This document shows, piece by piece, positions 48,205 through 55,351 of a stretch of DNA of 64,000 bases. The first letter of the stretch is position 1, and each line of letters starts with the position of its first letter. The notes beneath the pieces are model-generated. The model did no database searches and had not been told where the DNA came from. It worked only from the letters and a program-made list of their open reading frames with translations. Source of the DNA: an uncultured Oscillospiraceae bacterium (GTDB lineage: Bacteria > Bacillota > Clostridia > Oscillospirales > Oscillospiraceae); the NCBI GenBank assembly GCA_934597165.1, contig CAKTQP010000003.1, forward strand, positions 52,517 through 116,516. Reading direction: 5' to 3'. The position numbers and the translations under genes are program-made.

Positions 48205-49257
48205 TCAGTACAACTTTTGCTGGGCATCGTCCCCACGGGGAACAGGAATTCCCAGATGTTCGTACGCCTTTTGGGTCACGCACCGTCCCCGGGGCGTCCG
48301 GGTCAGGAAGCCCTGCTGCATGAGATACGGCTCGTACATATCCTCTAGCGTCACGGTGTCCTCGTTGATGGTGGCCGCCAGGGTGTCCAAGCCCACCGGG
48401 CCGCCGCCGTAGAACTCCATGATGGCACGGAGCATCCGGCGATCGATGGAGTCCAATCCCAGCTCGTCCACTTCCAGCTCGGTCAAAGCGGCGTCCGCCA
48501 CCGACTGGGTGATGACCCCCGCCGCCCGCACCTGGGCGAAGTCGCGGACCCGTCTCAGCATCCGGTTGGCGATACGTGGCGTGCCCCGGCTGCGGCGGGC
48601 GATCTCCATGGCGCCCTCTCGGTCGATGGGCACGTCCAGGATGTCCGCGCTGCGGGTGACGATCATGGCAAGTTCTTGAGGGGTGTACAGCTCCAGCCGC
48701 AGGGAGACGCCGAAGCGGTCTCGCAGGGGGGCGGACAGGCTGCCCGCCCGGGTGGTGGCGCCCACCAGGGTGAACCTCGGTAAATCCAGGCGGATGGAGT
48801 TGGCGCTGGGGCCTTTACCGATGATGATGTCGATGGCGTAGTCCTCCATGGCTGGATAGAGGATTTCCTCCACCGTCCGGTTCATGCGGTGGATCTCGTC
48901 GATGAACAGGATGTCGTTCTCCTGCAGGTTGGTCAGCAGCGCCGCCAGGTCACCCGGTTTCTCGATGGCGGGGCCGGAGGTGGTGCGGATGTTCACGTTC
49001 ATCTCGTTGGCAATGATGCGGGACAGGGTGGTCTTGCCCAGGCCGGGAGGGCCGTAGAGCAGGACGTGGTCTAACGGCTCCTGGCGGAGCTTGGCGGCCT
49101 GGATGAAGATTTCTAAGTTTCCCTTGGCCTTGGCCTGGCCGATGTATTCGGACAACCGAGTGGGACGGAGGGAATACTCCTGCCCGTCCTCCCAGCTGCG
49201 TTCGGGGCGCACCAGGGATTCGGTTTCGGTGATGGGTTCGGTATAATCAATGGACAT
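48205..49257 (-). CDS. ruvB: Holliday junction branch migration helicase RuvB
   Basis: 350 aa hexameric AAA+ motor that drives branch migration with RuvA. Starts with a short acidic N-terminus, then LRPTRLSEYIGQAKAKGNLEIFI, Walker A GPPGLGKTTLS (about residues 69-79), Walker B ILFIDEIHRM, sensor LVGATTRAGSL and the C-terminal winged helix (PYLMQQGFLTRTPRGRCVT). Last gene of ruvCAB, 22 nt after ruvA. Confidence 0.97.
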   Translation of the reverse strand: MSIDYTEPITETESLVRPERSWEDGQEYSLRPTRLSEYIGQAKAKGNLEIFIQAAKLRQEPLDHVLLYGPPGLGKTTLSRIIANEMNVNIRTTSGPAIEKPGDLAALLTNLQENDILFIDEIHRMNRTVEEILYPAMEDYAIDIIIGKGPSANSIRLDLPRFTLVGATTRAGSLSAPLRDRFGVSLRLELYTPQELAMIVTRSADILDVPIDREGAMEIARRSRGTPRIANRMLRRVRDFAQVRAAGVITQSVADAALTELEVDELGLDSIDRRMLRAIMEFYGGGPVGLDTLAATINEDTVTLEDMYEPYLMQQGFLTRTPRGRCVTQKAYEHLGIPVPRGDDAQQKLY

Positions 49258-49279
49258 TCTGTTTCCTCCCCACAGCGGC

Positions 49280-49888
49280 TCACTGCATCATATTGCGCAG
49301 GCCGGCTTTGATGAGTTCTTCCACGGTCATGTTCTCGGCGTCCACGCCCTTCAAGGCCATCTGCACCTCTGCCGGGCTGTACCCCAGCACCGCCAGGGCA
49401 GCGCCCGCCTCGGACAGCTTGTCACCCTGAACTGGCTCGCCCCCTGGGACAGCCACGTTCACCGGCGTCCAGTCCATCTCCGGCTGTTCCTTGGCCAGCT
49501 TGTCCCGCAGCTCCAGGACGATGCGCTGAGCGATCTTCTTGCCGATGCCAGGGGCCAGGGTCAGGGTCTTCACGTCCTCGGTGAGGATGGCCAGTGCCAG
49601 CTGGGAGGGCGTAGTGGTGGACAGGATGGACAGGGCGGCCTTGGGGCCCACGCCGGAGACCGACGTGAGCTGCAGGAACAGCCGTTTTTCCTCCCTGGTG
49701 CCGAAGCCGTACAGTTCAATGCCGTCCTCCCGGACGGACAGGTGGGTGTAGAGGGTGGCGGGCTTCCCCGGCTGGAGGCCGCTGAGGGTGAAGCTGGTGG
49801 TCTTGCAGGCGTAGCCCACCCCGGCGCACTCGATGACCGCTAGGCCAGGCTCCAGCGCCGCGGTGATCCCTTTCAAAAAATAGAGCAT
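49280..49888 (-). CDS. ruvA: Holliday junction branch migration protein RuvA
   Basis: 202 aa tetrameric junction-binding protein. N-terminal OB fold (MLYFLKGITAALEPGLAVIECAGVGY), middle helix-hairpin-helix (FLQLTSVSGVGPKAALSIL, TLTLAPGIGKKIAQRIVLEL), flexible linker, and C-terminal RuvB-binding domain (EAGAALAVLGYSPAEVQMAL). Normal length. Between ruvC (22-nt gap) and ruvB. Confidence 0.97.
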   Translation of the reverse strand: MLYFLKGITAALEPGLAVIECAGVGYACKTTSFTLSGLQPGKPATLYTHLSVREDGIELYGFGTREEKRLFLQLTSVSGVGPKAALSILSTTTPSQLALAILTEDVKTLTLAPGIGKKIAQRIVLELRDKLAKEQPEMDWTPVNVAVPGGEPVQGDKLSEAGAALAVLGYSPAEVQMALKGVDAENMTVEELIKAGLRNMMQ

Positions 49889-49910
49889 AACGGTTCCTCG
49901 TCAATTCATA

Positions 49911-50432
49911 TTATCTGGTGTCGTACTTCTTCGCGTCAAAGACCCGGTCGGTGTCGATGAGGCTGGTGGCTGTGCGGCTGTGGCAGAAGGCGATTGCCAG
50001 GGCGTCCGCCGCGTCGTCGGGACGGGGGAGTTTGGAAAGGCGCAGCAGCCGCTGGGTCATCTGCATGACCTGCTTCTTGTCTGCCTTGCCGTAGCCGGTC
50101 ACTGCCAATTTCACCTGCATGGGAGTGTACTCGAAGATGGGCACCCCCAGCTGCTCCGCCGCCAGCAGGACGACCCCGCGGCCGTGGGCGACGGCGATGC
50201 CGGTGGTCAGATTGGTATTAAAAAACAGCTCCTCCACCGCCATCTCGTCGGGATGGAAGGTGTGGATCAGCTCCTGCATATCCTCATAGATCATAGTCAG
50301 CCGCCGGGACAAGGGCAGCCCCGCCGGGGTGGAGAGGACGCCGTACTGGATGGCGCGGCACTGGCCCCGGTGGGATTCCACGATGCCGAATCCGACGGTG
50401 GCAATGCCTGGGTCGATGCCCAAAATCACCAT
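49911..50432 (-). CDS. ruvC: Crossover junction endodeoxyribonuclease RuvC
   Basis: 173 aa RNase H-fold resolvase. Start at 50432 follows AGGAGGGGAAG; the longer frame to 50456 includes the SD itself. Catalytic acids: D7 (ILGIDPGIATVGFG), the Glu in MAVEELFFNTN (near residue 68), and the C-terminal acidic pair in PRPDDAADALAIAFCH. Cuts Holliday junctions symmetrically after RuvAB migration. First gene of ruvCAB. yebC is not beside it here. Confidence 0.96.
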   Translation of the reverse strand: MVILGIDPGIATVGFGIVESHRGQCRAIQYGVLSTPAGLPLSRRLTMIYEDMQELIHTFHPDEMAVEELFFNTNLTTGIAVAHGRGVVLLAAEQLGVPIFEYTPMQVKLAVTGYGKADKKQVMQMTQRLLRLSKLPRPDDAADALAIAFCHSRTATSLIDTDRVFDAKKYDTR

Positions 50433-50505
50433 GCGCTTCCCCTCCTTCTCATTCAAGTGACATCATTTCATTATAGCATACGGATATTTTCTTGCAAAGA
50501 GCCAG

Positions 50506-50534
50506 TTTGCTTTGCAGGTTGGGTGTGGTACAAT
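50506..50534 (+). promoter_or_regulatory. Promoter of ridA
   Basis: TTTGCT (50506-50511) - 17 nt - TACAAT (50529-50534); TTGCTT with a 16-nt spacer is an alternative reading. About 55 nt before the start. Confidence 0.55.
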
Positions 50535-50590
50535 AGCGTCAGAACGATTTCCCACCTTATATATAGAATCACTCAGAAAGGAGCATCCCC

Positions 50591-50968
50591 ATGGCTGCTA
50601 TCATCACTTCCCCCAACGCCCCCGCCGCCCTCGGCCCCTACTCCCACGCCGTCCTGGCTGGCGACACCCTGTTCACCTCCGGTCAGATCGGTTTGATTCC
50701 GGAGACCGGCGCCCTGGCAGGCGACACCATCGAAGCCCAGGCCACCCAGGTCTTTGCCAACCTGAAGGCCGTGCTGGCTGCCGCCGACATGACCTTCCAG
50801 AACGTGGTCAAGACCACCGTCTTCCTCACCGACCTGAACGACTTTGCACCCATGAACGCCCTGTACGCAGAGCTCTTCCCCAGCAATCCCCCCGCTCGCT
50901 CCTGCGTCCAGGTGGCAAAGCTGCCGGCTGGCGCGAAGATCGAGATGGAAGTCGTGGCGGTCAAGTAA
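50591..50968 (+). CDS. ridA: RidA family enamine/imine deaminase
   Basis: 125 aa, standard YjgF/YER057c/UK114 length. Hydrolyses reactive 2-aminoacrylate and related imines from PLP enzymes. Marks: ITSPNAPAALGPYSHAV, LFTSGQIGLIPETG, NVVKTTVFLTDLNDFAPMNALYAELF, and the C-terminal catalytic Arg in PPARSCVQVAKLPAGAKIEMEVVAV. Forms trimers in known cases. Monocistronic with its own promoter and terminator. Confidence 0.95.
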   Translation: MAAIITSPNAPAALGPYSHAVLAGDTLFTSGQIGLIPETGALAGDTIEAQATQVFANLKAVLAAADMTFQNVVKTTVFLTDLNDFAPMNALYAELFPSNPPARSCVQVAKLPAGAKIEMEVVAVK

Positions 50969-50980
50969 CTGGTACGTTCG

Positions 50981-51012
50981 AAAAAACTGGCGGGACGTCC
51001 GCCAGTTTTTCT
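50981..51012 (+). terminator. Terminator of ridA
   Basis: AAAAACTGGCGG / CCGCCAGTTTTT, 5-nt loop, T-rich tail, 12 nt after the ridA stop. Confidence 0.9.
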
Positions 51013-51091
51013 TTTCCAAAAACTCCTTCCATTTTCTTGAAAACCCGTTACAATCCTGGCTCTTTTTTTACAATTTGTAAATAATATGAGC

Positions 51092-51120
51092 TTGAAAGGA
51101 ATTTTTCCCTATGCTAGAAT
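51092..51120 (+). promoter_or_regulatory. Promoter of the MBOAT/DHHW operon
   Basis: TTGAAA (51092-51097) - 17 nt - TAGAAT (51115-51120), 65 nt before the MBOAT start. Confidence 0.65.
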
Positions 51121-51184
51121 GAAACACGTTGAATCCTGTGCTTTCACATAAAAATCTGTCAGAATGAGAAGGGAATGAGCTGCA

Positions 51185-52633
51185 TTGGTTTTCTCAAGTT
51201 TACTGTTCCTGTACTTGTTTTTTCCGCTGAACCTGCTGTGCTATCATTTTATGCCAGACCTGAAGTGGAAAAACCGCATCATGTTGATTTTTTCACTCAT
51301 CTTCTACGCCTGGGCAGGCCCTGCCTACCTGCTCCTGCTCATCGGGATGACCTTCGCCGACTGGGTGGTCGCCCTACAGATGGGTCGGAACTGGGAGCGT
51401 CCGGCGCGGAAGCGGTGGTTGGTCATCGGCTGTGTCATCAACATCGGCCTGCTGTGTATCTTTAAGTACCTGACCTTCTTCCTCCAGAACTTCCACAACT
51501 GGTTCGGCGTCCCGGAGAACGTCCTGGCCATCACCCTGCCCATCGGCATCAGCTTCTACACCTTCCAGCTGCTGAGCTACATGGTGGACGTCTATCGGCA
51601 GGAAGTGAAGCCCCAGGAGAGCTTCCTCCGCCTCCTCCTCTACGTCAGCCTCTTCCATCAGTGCATCGCCGGCCCCATCGTCCGCTACGAGCACGTGGAG
51701 CACGAGCTGACTGAGCGTCGCGCCACCCTCACCGATTTCTCCTACGGCATCCGCCGGTTCACCATCGGCCTTGCCAAAAAGGCGCTGCTGGCCAACACCT
51801 GCGGCAGCCTGGCCGACACCTTCCTGGCTCCCACCACTGGGGACAACATCCTCACCACCCTCTCCTCCCAGCCGGTGCTGGCGGTGTGGCTGGGGATGAT
51901 GGCGTACACCATGCAGATCTACCTGGACTTCTCCGCCTATTCGGACATGGCCATCGGCATGGGGCGTATGATCGGCTTCCACTACCATGAGAACTTCAAC
52001 TATCCGTACATCTCCGCCTCGGTCACCGAGTTCTGGCGCAGATGGCACATCTCCCTGAGCACCTTCTTCCGGGACTACGTTTACATCCCCCTGGGCGGCA
52101 ACCGGGTCAGCCAGCTGCGGCACATCCTGAACCTGCTCATCGTCTGGGCGCTGACCGGCTTCTGGCACGGCGCCAGCTGGAACTTCCTGCTGTGGGGCCT
52201 GTACTACTTCGTCTTCCTGGTGCTGGAGAAGTACGTCCTCGCCGACCGCTTCCAGCGCACCCCCAAGGCGGTGTCCCACCTGCTGACGCTGTTCGTCATC
52301 TCCTTCGGCTGGATGATTTTCCGGTGCGATAAGCTGTCCTATGTGGGCAAGATCTTGCTGGGGCTGTTCGGCCTCACCGGCAACGGGTTCACCAATTACG
52401 AGACCACCACCGCCCTGAAGGCCAACTTCCTCTTCCTCATCGTGGCCATCCTTGCCTGCACGCCGCTGGTGAAGAAGCTGGGCGAGGTGCTGCAGGAGCG
52501 GGCGGCTTCCGAGTCCAAGGCGCTGACGGTGCTCAATGTCATCAACGTGGCTGGGCCCATCGTGCTCCTCCTCCTCTCCACCGCCGCCCTGGTCGGGGAC
52601 AGCTACAACCCCTTCCTCTACTTCAGATTCTAA
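51185..52633 (+). CDS. MBOAT family O-acyltransferase (AlgI/PatA-like)
   Basis: 482 aa polytopic membrane enzyme with about 10-12 helices. Best start is TTG at 51185 (frame MVFSSLLFLYLFFPLNLL); an ATG at 51176 is in another frame. MBOAT marks: PIGISFYTFQLLSYMVDVYR, HQCIAGPIVRYEHV, the YSDMAIGMGRMIGFHYHENFNYPYISASVTEFWRRWHISLSTFFRDYVYIPLGG block, and catalytic histidine in TGFWHGASWNFLLWGL. Transfers acyl groups across the membrane to an extracellular polysaccharide or wall polymer. The DHHW protein encoded next is the usual partner that completes the transfer outside. Confidence 0.93.
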   Translation: MVFSSLLFLYLFFPLNLLCYHFMPDLKWKNRIMLIFSLIFYAWAGPAYLLLLIGMTFADWVVALQMGRNWERPARKRWLVIGCVINIGLLCIFKYLTFFLQNFHNWFGVPENVLAITLPIGISFYTFQLLSYMVDVYRQEVKPQESFLRLLLYVSLFHQCIAGPIVRYEHVEHELTERRATLTDFSYGIRRFTIGLAKKALLANTCGSLADTFLAPTTGDNILTTLSSQPVLAVWLGMMAYTMQIYLDFSAYSDMAIGMGRMIGFHYHENFNYPYISASVTEFWRRWHISLSTFFRDYVYIPLGGNRVSQLRHILNLLIVWALTGFWHGASWNFLLWGLYYFVFLVLEKYVLADRFQRTPKAVSHLLTLFVISFGWMIFRCDKLSYVGKILLGLFGLTGNGFTNYETTTALKANFLFLIVAILACTPLVKKLGEVLQERAASESKALTVLNVINVAGPIVLLLLSTAALVGDSYNPFLYFRF

Positions 52634-52738
52634 AACAACGGAAAGGATGTGAGCCGATTGCAAGGCAGATGGCATCGTTCTCGCCTGAGACTGACGCTGC
52701 TTCGCCGGGTTCGCAGACTCCAATTAAAGGGATATGTT

Positions 52739-54220
52739 ATGATGCATAAGAATCGAAAAAAACCGGTCTATCTGTTCAGCACCTCCCCTTCTGACCGCGG
52801 GGAGGCGCTGAGACGCCGTACCAAACGTGCCAACCAGCGCACGGTGACCTTTTTCCTGGTCTTCCTCTACCTCTTCACCCTCATCTCCCTCATCATTCCT
52901 CTGCGTCCCACCTACTCGGACCTGGAGCAGCGGAACCTGACCAAGTTCCCCACCCCCACCCTGGCTACGCTGAGCAACGGGGAGTTCTTCGAGGGGGTCA
53001 ACACCTGGTTCGCTGACACCTTCCCCTTCCGGGAGCAGTTTTTGAAGCTGGAGACCGGCATCACCGGTCTGTACGGCGTCAAGACCTCCCAGGTGGTGGG
53101 CGACGTGCAGCAGGGGGATGACATCCCCGACGCCCCCATGACGCCGGATGACAGCGACAGCTCCGCTGACGCCTCTGGCGATGTGTCCTCCGCCGGTGGT
53201 GCTTCTTCCTCCGGCGATGCCAGCGCTTCCACGCCTGCTGACAGCAGTCAGACCAAGCCCAAGGATGACGACAGTGACGCCGCGATCCCAGAGTTGGATA
53301 AGAACGCCAAATCCGAAACCCTGGGCGCCGTATTGGTCATTGATGACGCAGCCTATGAATACTTTAATTTCGATCAGAAGGCCGCCAACAGCTATATCAA
53401 GATGATGAACAAGACCGCCAAGAAGCTCAAGGGCAAGGCAAACCTCTACGACCTGATCGTGCCCACCAGCATGGATGTCTGCGTGCCTGACTCCGTCCGA
53501 AAGGGGCTGAACACCTCCAGCCAGGAGAAGGCCATTGAGTATATCTACGGCAGCATGGGCGATGGGGTTCATTCCATCAAGGTGCTGGACACCCTCATCA
53601 AGCACAACGCAGATGGCGAGTACGTCTACTTCCGCACCGACCACCATTGGACGGCCCTAGGCGCTTATCACGCTTATGAACGCTTCTGCGAAGCCTCCGG
53701 CCAGACAGCGGCTTCTCTGGACAGCTTCCAGAAGGTGACCTACAAGAACTTCCACGGCTCCTTCTACCGGGACACCAAATCCAACGCCCTGAAGAATCAC
53801 CCGGACAAGATCGTCGCTTATATTCCGCCCTCGACCAACAGCATCGCCATCACCAATATGGACGGTTCCAAGATGGATTGGAATATCATCACCGACGTGA
53901 GCACCTGGAACTCCACCGCCAAGTATTCCACCTTCATCGGCGGTGACAACCCCTTCAGTGTGGTCAAGAACCCCAAGGTGAAGAACGGCAAATCCGTCAT
54001 GCTCATCAAGGAGTCCTTCGGCAACGCCTTTGCCCCCTTCCTGGTGGAGAACTACGAGAATGTCTACATCGTGGACTATCGCTATATCAAGAATGTGGAT
54101 CAGCGTTCTCTGACCCAGATGGTGGACAAATACAAGATCGATGACGTTCTCTTCGTCAACAACGTCAGCGCCGTCCGCAACGAAAGCGCCGTGAAGCTGA
54201 TGTCCAACTTTGTGGGCTGA
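52739..54220 (+). CDS. DHHW (AlgX/AlgJ-like) extracytoplasmic acyltransfer partner
   Basis: 493 aa. Start at 52739 follows AAAGG; the open frame upstream lacks a ribosome site. One N-terminal transmembrane helix (FFLVFLYLFTLISLIIPL) after a basic cytoplasmic tail (MMHKNRKK), then an outside domain. Conserved DHHW motif in YFRTDHHWTALGAYHAY and catalytic-type loop GKSVMLIKESFGNAFAPFL place it in the SGNH/AlgX-like group. A low-complexity Ser/Asp/Ala linker (about residues 135-190) is unusual. Works with the MBOAT protein to acylate a surface glycan. Same transcript, ~100-nt gap. Confidence 0.9.
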   Translation: MMHKNRKKPVYLFSTSPSDRGEALRRRTKRANQRTVTFFLVFLYLFTLISLIIPLRPTYSDLEQRNLTKFPTPTLATLSNGEFFEGVNTWFADTFPFREQFLKLETGITGLYGVKTSQVVGDVQQGDDIPDAPMTPDDSDSSADASGDVSSAGGASSSGDASASTPADSSQTKPKDDDSDAAIPELDKNAKSETLGAVLVIDDAAYEYFNFDQKAANSYIKMMNKTAKKLKGKANLYDLIVPTSMDVCVPDSVRKGLNTSSQEKAIEYIYGSMGDGVHSIKVLDTLIKHNADGEYVYFRTDHHWTALGAYHAYERFCEASGQTAASLDSFQKVTYKNFHGSFYRDTKSNALKNHPDKIVAYIPPSTNSIAITNMDGSKMDWNIITDVSTWNSTAKYSTFIGGDNPFSVVKNPKVKNGKSVMLIKESFGNAFAPFLVENYENVYIVDYRYIKNVDQRSLTQMVDKYKIDDVLFVNNVSAVRNESAVKLMSNFVG

Positions 54221-54232
54221 CACCCATCCTTG

Positions 54233-54287
54233 CCTCCTTCATAGAATGTCATAAAGCGGTGCGTACCGCTTAGACCTATGAAGGAGG
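54233..54287 (+). promoter_or_regulatory. Long hairpin that buries the Shine-Dalgarno of the next gene
   Basis: CCTCCTTCATAG (54233-54244) pairs fully with CTATGAAGGAGG (54276-54287), the latter containing the ribosome site of the gene at 54295. Inside is a second hairpin AAGCGGT/ACCGCTT (54254-54271). Confidence 0.7.
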
Positions 54288-54294
54288 TATTTTT

Positions 54295-55125
54295 ATGCCC
54301 GATAATAACCCAGCTGCCACCCCTGCGACCCAAAATGAGATCCGCGAATCCACCTGTATCCATACCAAGAAGATCTACGACTCCTGCCAGGCAAAGGACT
54401 GCGTGGAGGATCTGCGGCTCTACCCCCTCCTGTCCAGCCAAGCCACCATCGACAGCGCCATGTCCCTCCGCGCAGGGCGAGCAGAGCTGCTGCACGTGTA
54501 CATGGACGTCCAGCCGGTGGGGCTGGGACGGGGGTACTACTCGGTAGACCTGCGGTTCTTCTACAAGGTCACCGCAGAAGCCACCGTGGGCTGTGCCCGC
54601 AGCGCCCTGGTCACCGGCCTTGCCATCTTTGACAAGCGCTCCATGCTCTTCGGCAGCGAAGGCCGTGCCAAGCGCTTCACCAGCGACTGCGCCTGCCAGC
54701 AGCTGGAGACCACCCTGCCGGAGCTGGATCACCTGCCCACCGCCATCTGCGAGGCCGTCGATCCCCTCATCCTCTCCATGCGCCTGGTGGACTGCTGCGC
54801 CAAGCCCAGCTGCTGCGACCTGCCGGTGTCCGACATCCCCGCCGCCATTTTGAACGCCTTTGACGGGGAGATCAACTTCTCGGATAACTCCGCCAAGCGC
54901 ATCTACTGCTCCCTGGGGCAGTTCTCCATCCTGTACATGGAGCGGGACGCCCAGCTGCTCATCCCCATGTACGACTACTGTATGCCGGGCAAGGAGTGCA
55001 GCTACGAGCCTTGCGACAAGGCGCCCTGCGACGTGTTCCAGCAGGTGGACTTCCCCATCGGCGACTTCTTTCCGCCCAATAGCGCGGATGGCCTGTCGAG
55101 CTTGGAACGCTTTCCGCAGACGTGA
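54295..55125 (+). CDS. Cys-rich protein, possible sporulation/coat-associated
   Basis: 276 aa, ATG at 54295. About 19 cysteines, several as CC or CxxC (STCIHTKKIYDSCQAKDCVEDLRLY, SDCACQQ, VDCCAKPSCCDLPV, YCMPGKECSYEPCDKAPCD). No signal peptide or membrane helix. The opening CIHTKKIYDSC..KDCVEDLRLY pattern looks like a family I have seen in spore-forming Clostridia, so a spore-layer role is possible but not shown. Separate from the MBOAT operon by the SD-burying hairpin, which suggests its own translational control. Confidence 0.7.
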   Translation: MPDNNPAATPATQNEIRESTCIHTKKIYDSCQAKDCVEDLRLYPLLSSQATIDSAMSLRAGRAELLHVYMDVQPVGLGRGYYSVDLRFFYKVTAEATVGCARSALVTGLAIFDKRSMLFGSEGRAKRFTSDCACQQLETTLPELDHLPTAICEAVDPLILSMRLVDCCAKPSCCDLPVSDIPAAILNAFDGEINFSDNSAKRIYCSLGQFSILYMERDAQLLIPMYDYCMPGKECSYEPCDKAPCDVFQQVDFPIGDFFPPNSADGLSSLERFPQT

Positions 55126-55178
55126 CGCGCTGACTTAACGGAGGTCAAGCGCCGCAGGCCCATTTAAGCTTTTTTTCG

Positions 55179-55249
55179 CTTCCTTTTCTTCGTGAAGAAA
55201 AGGAAGTGGGGTCCAGGGGCAAAGCCCCTGGTCGGCATCCGCAGATGCC
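55179..55249. other. Cluster of GC-rich hairpins in a gene-free gap
   Basis: Three perfect hairpins in a row: CTTCCTTTTCTTC/GAAGAAAAGGAAG (55179-55206), CAGGGGC/GCCCCTG (55214-55230) and GGCATC/GATGCC (55234-55249), with a possible outer pairing TGGGG/CCCCA. Elements of this look (AGGGGCAAAGCCCCT core) are common dispersed repeats in Oscillospiraceae genomes as far as I know; no second copy in this window. Confidence 0.5.
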
Positions 55250-55308
55250 GAAATGCCCCATGCCTAAAAAAGCGCAGGAGTGGGTGAATTTTCGTCGCAG
55301 ACGAAAAG

Positions 55309-55340
55309 AGGGCGAACCCTCGCCGGGGGTTCGCCCTTTT
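55309..55340 (-). terminator. Terminator of the Fe-S flavoenzyme gene
   Basis: AGGGCGAACCC / GGGTTCGCCCT, 7-nt loop, adjacent hairpin TTTTCGTC/GACGAAAA. On the minus strand it lies 12 nt past the stop at 55352. Confidence 0.75.
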
Positions 55341-55351
55341 ACTATGAATCA

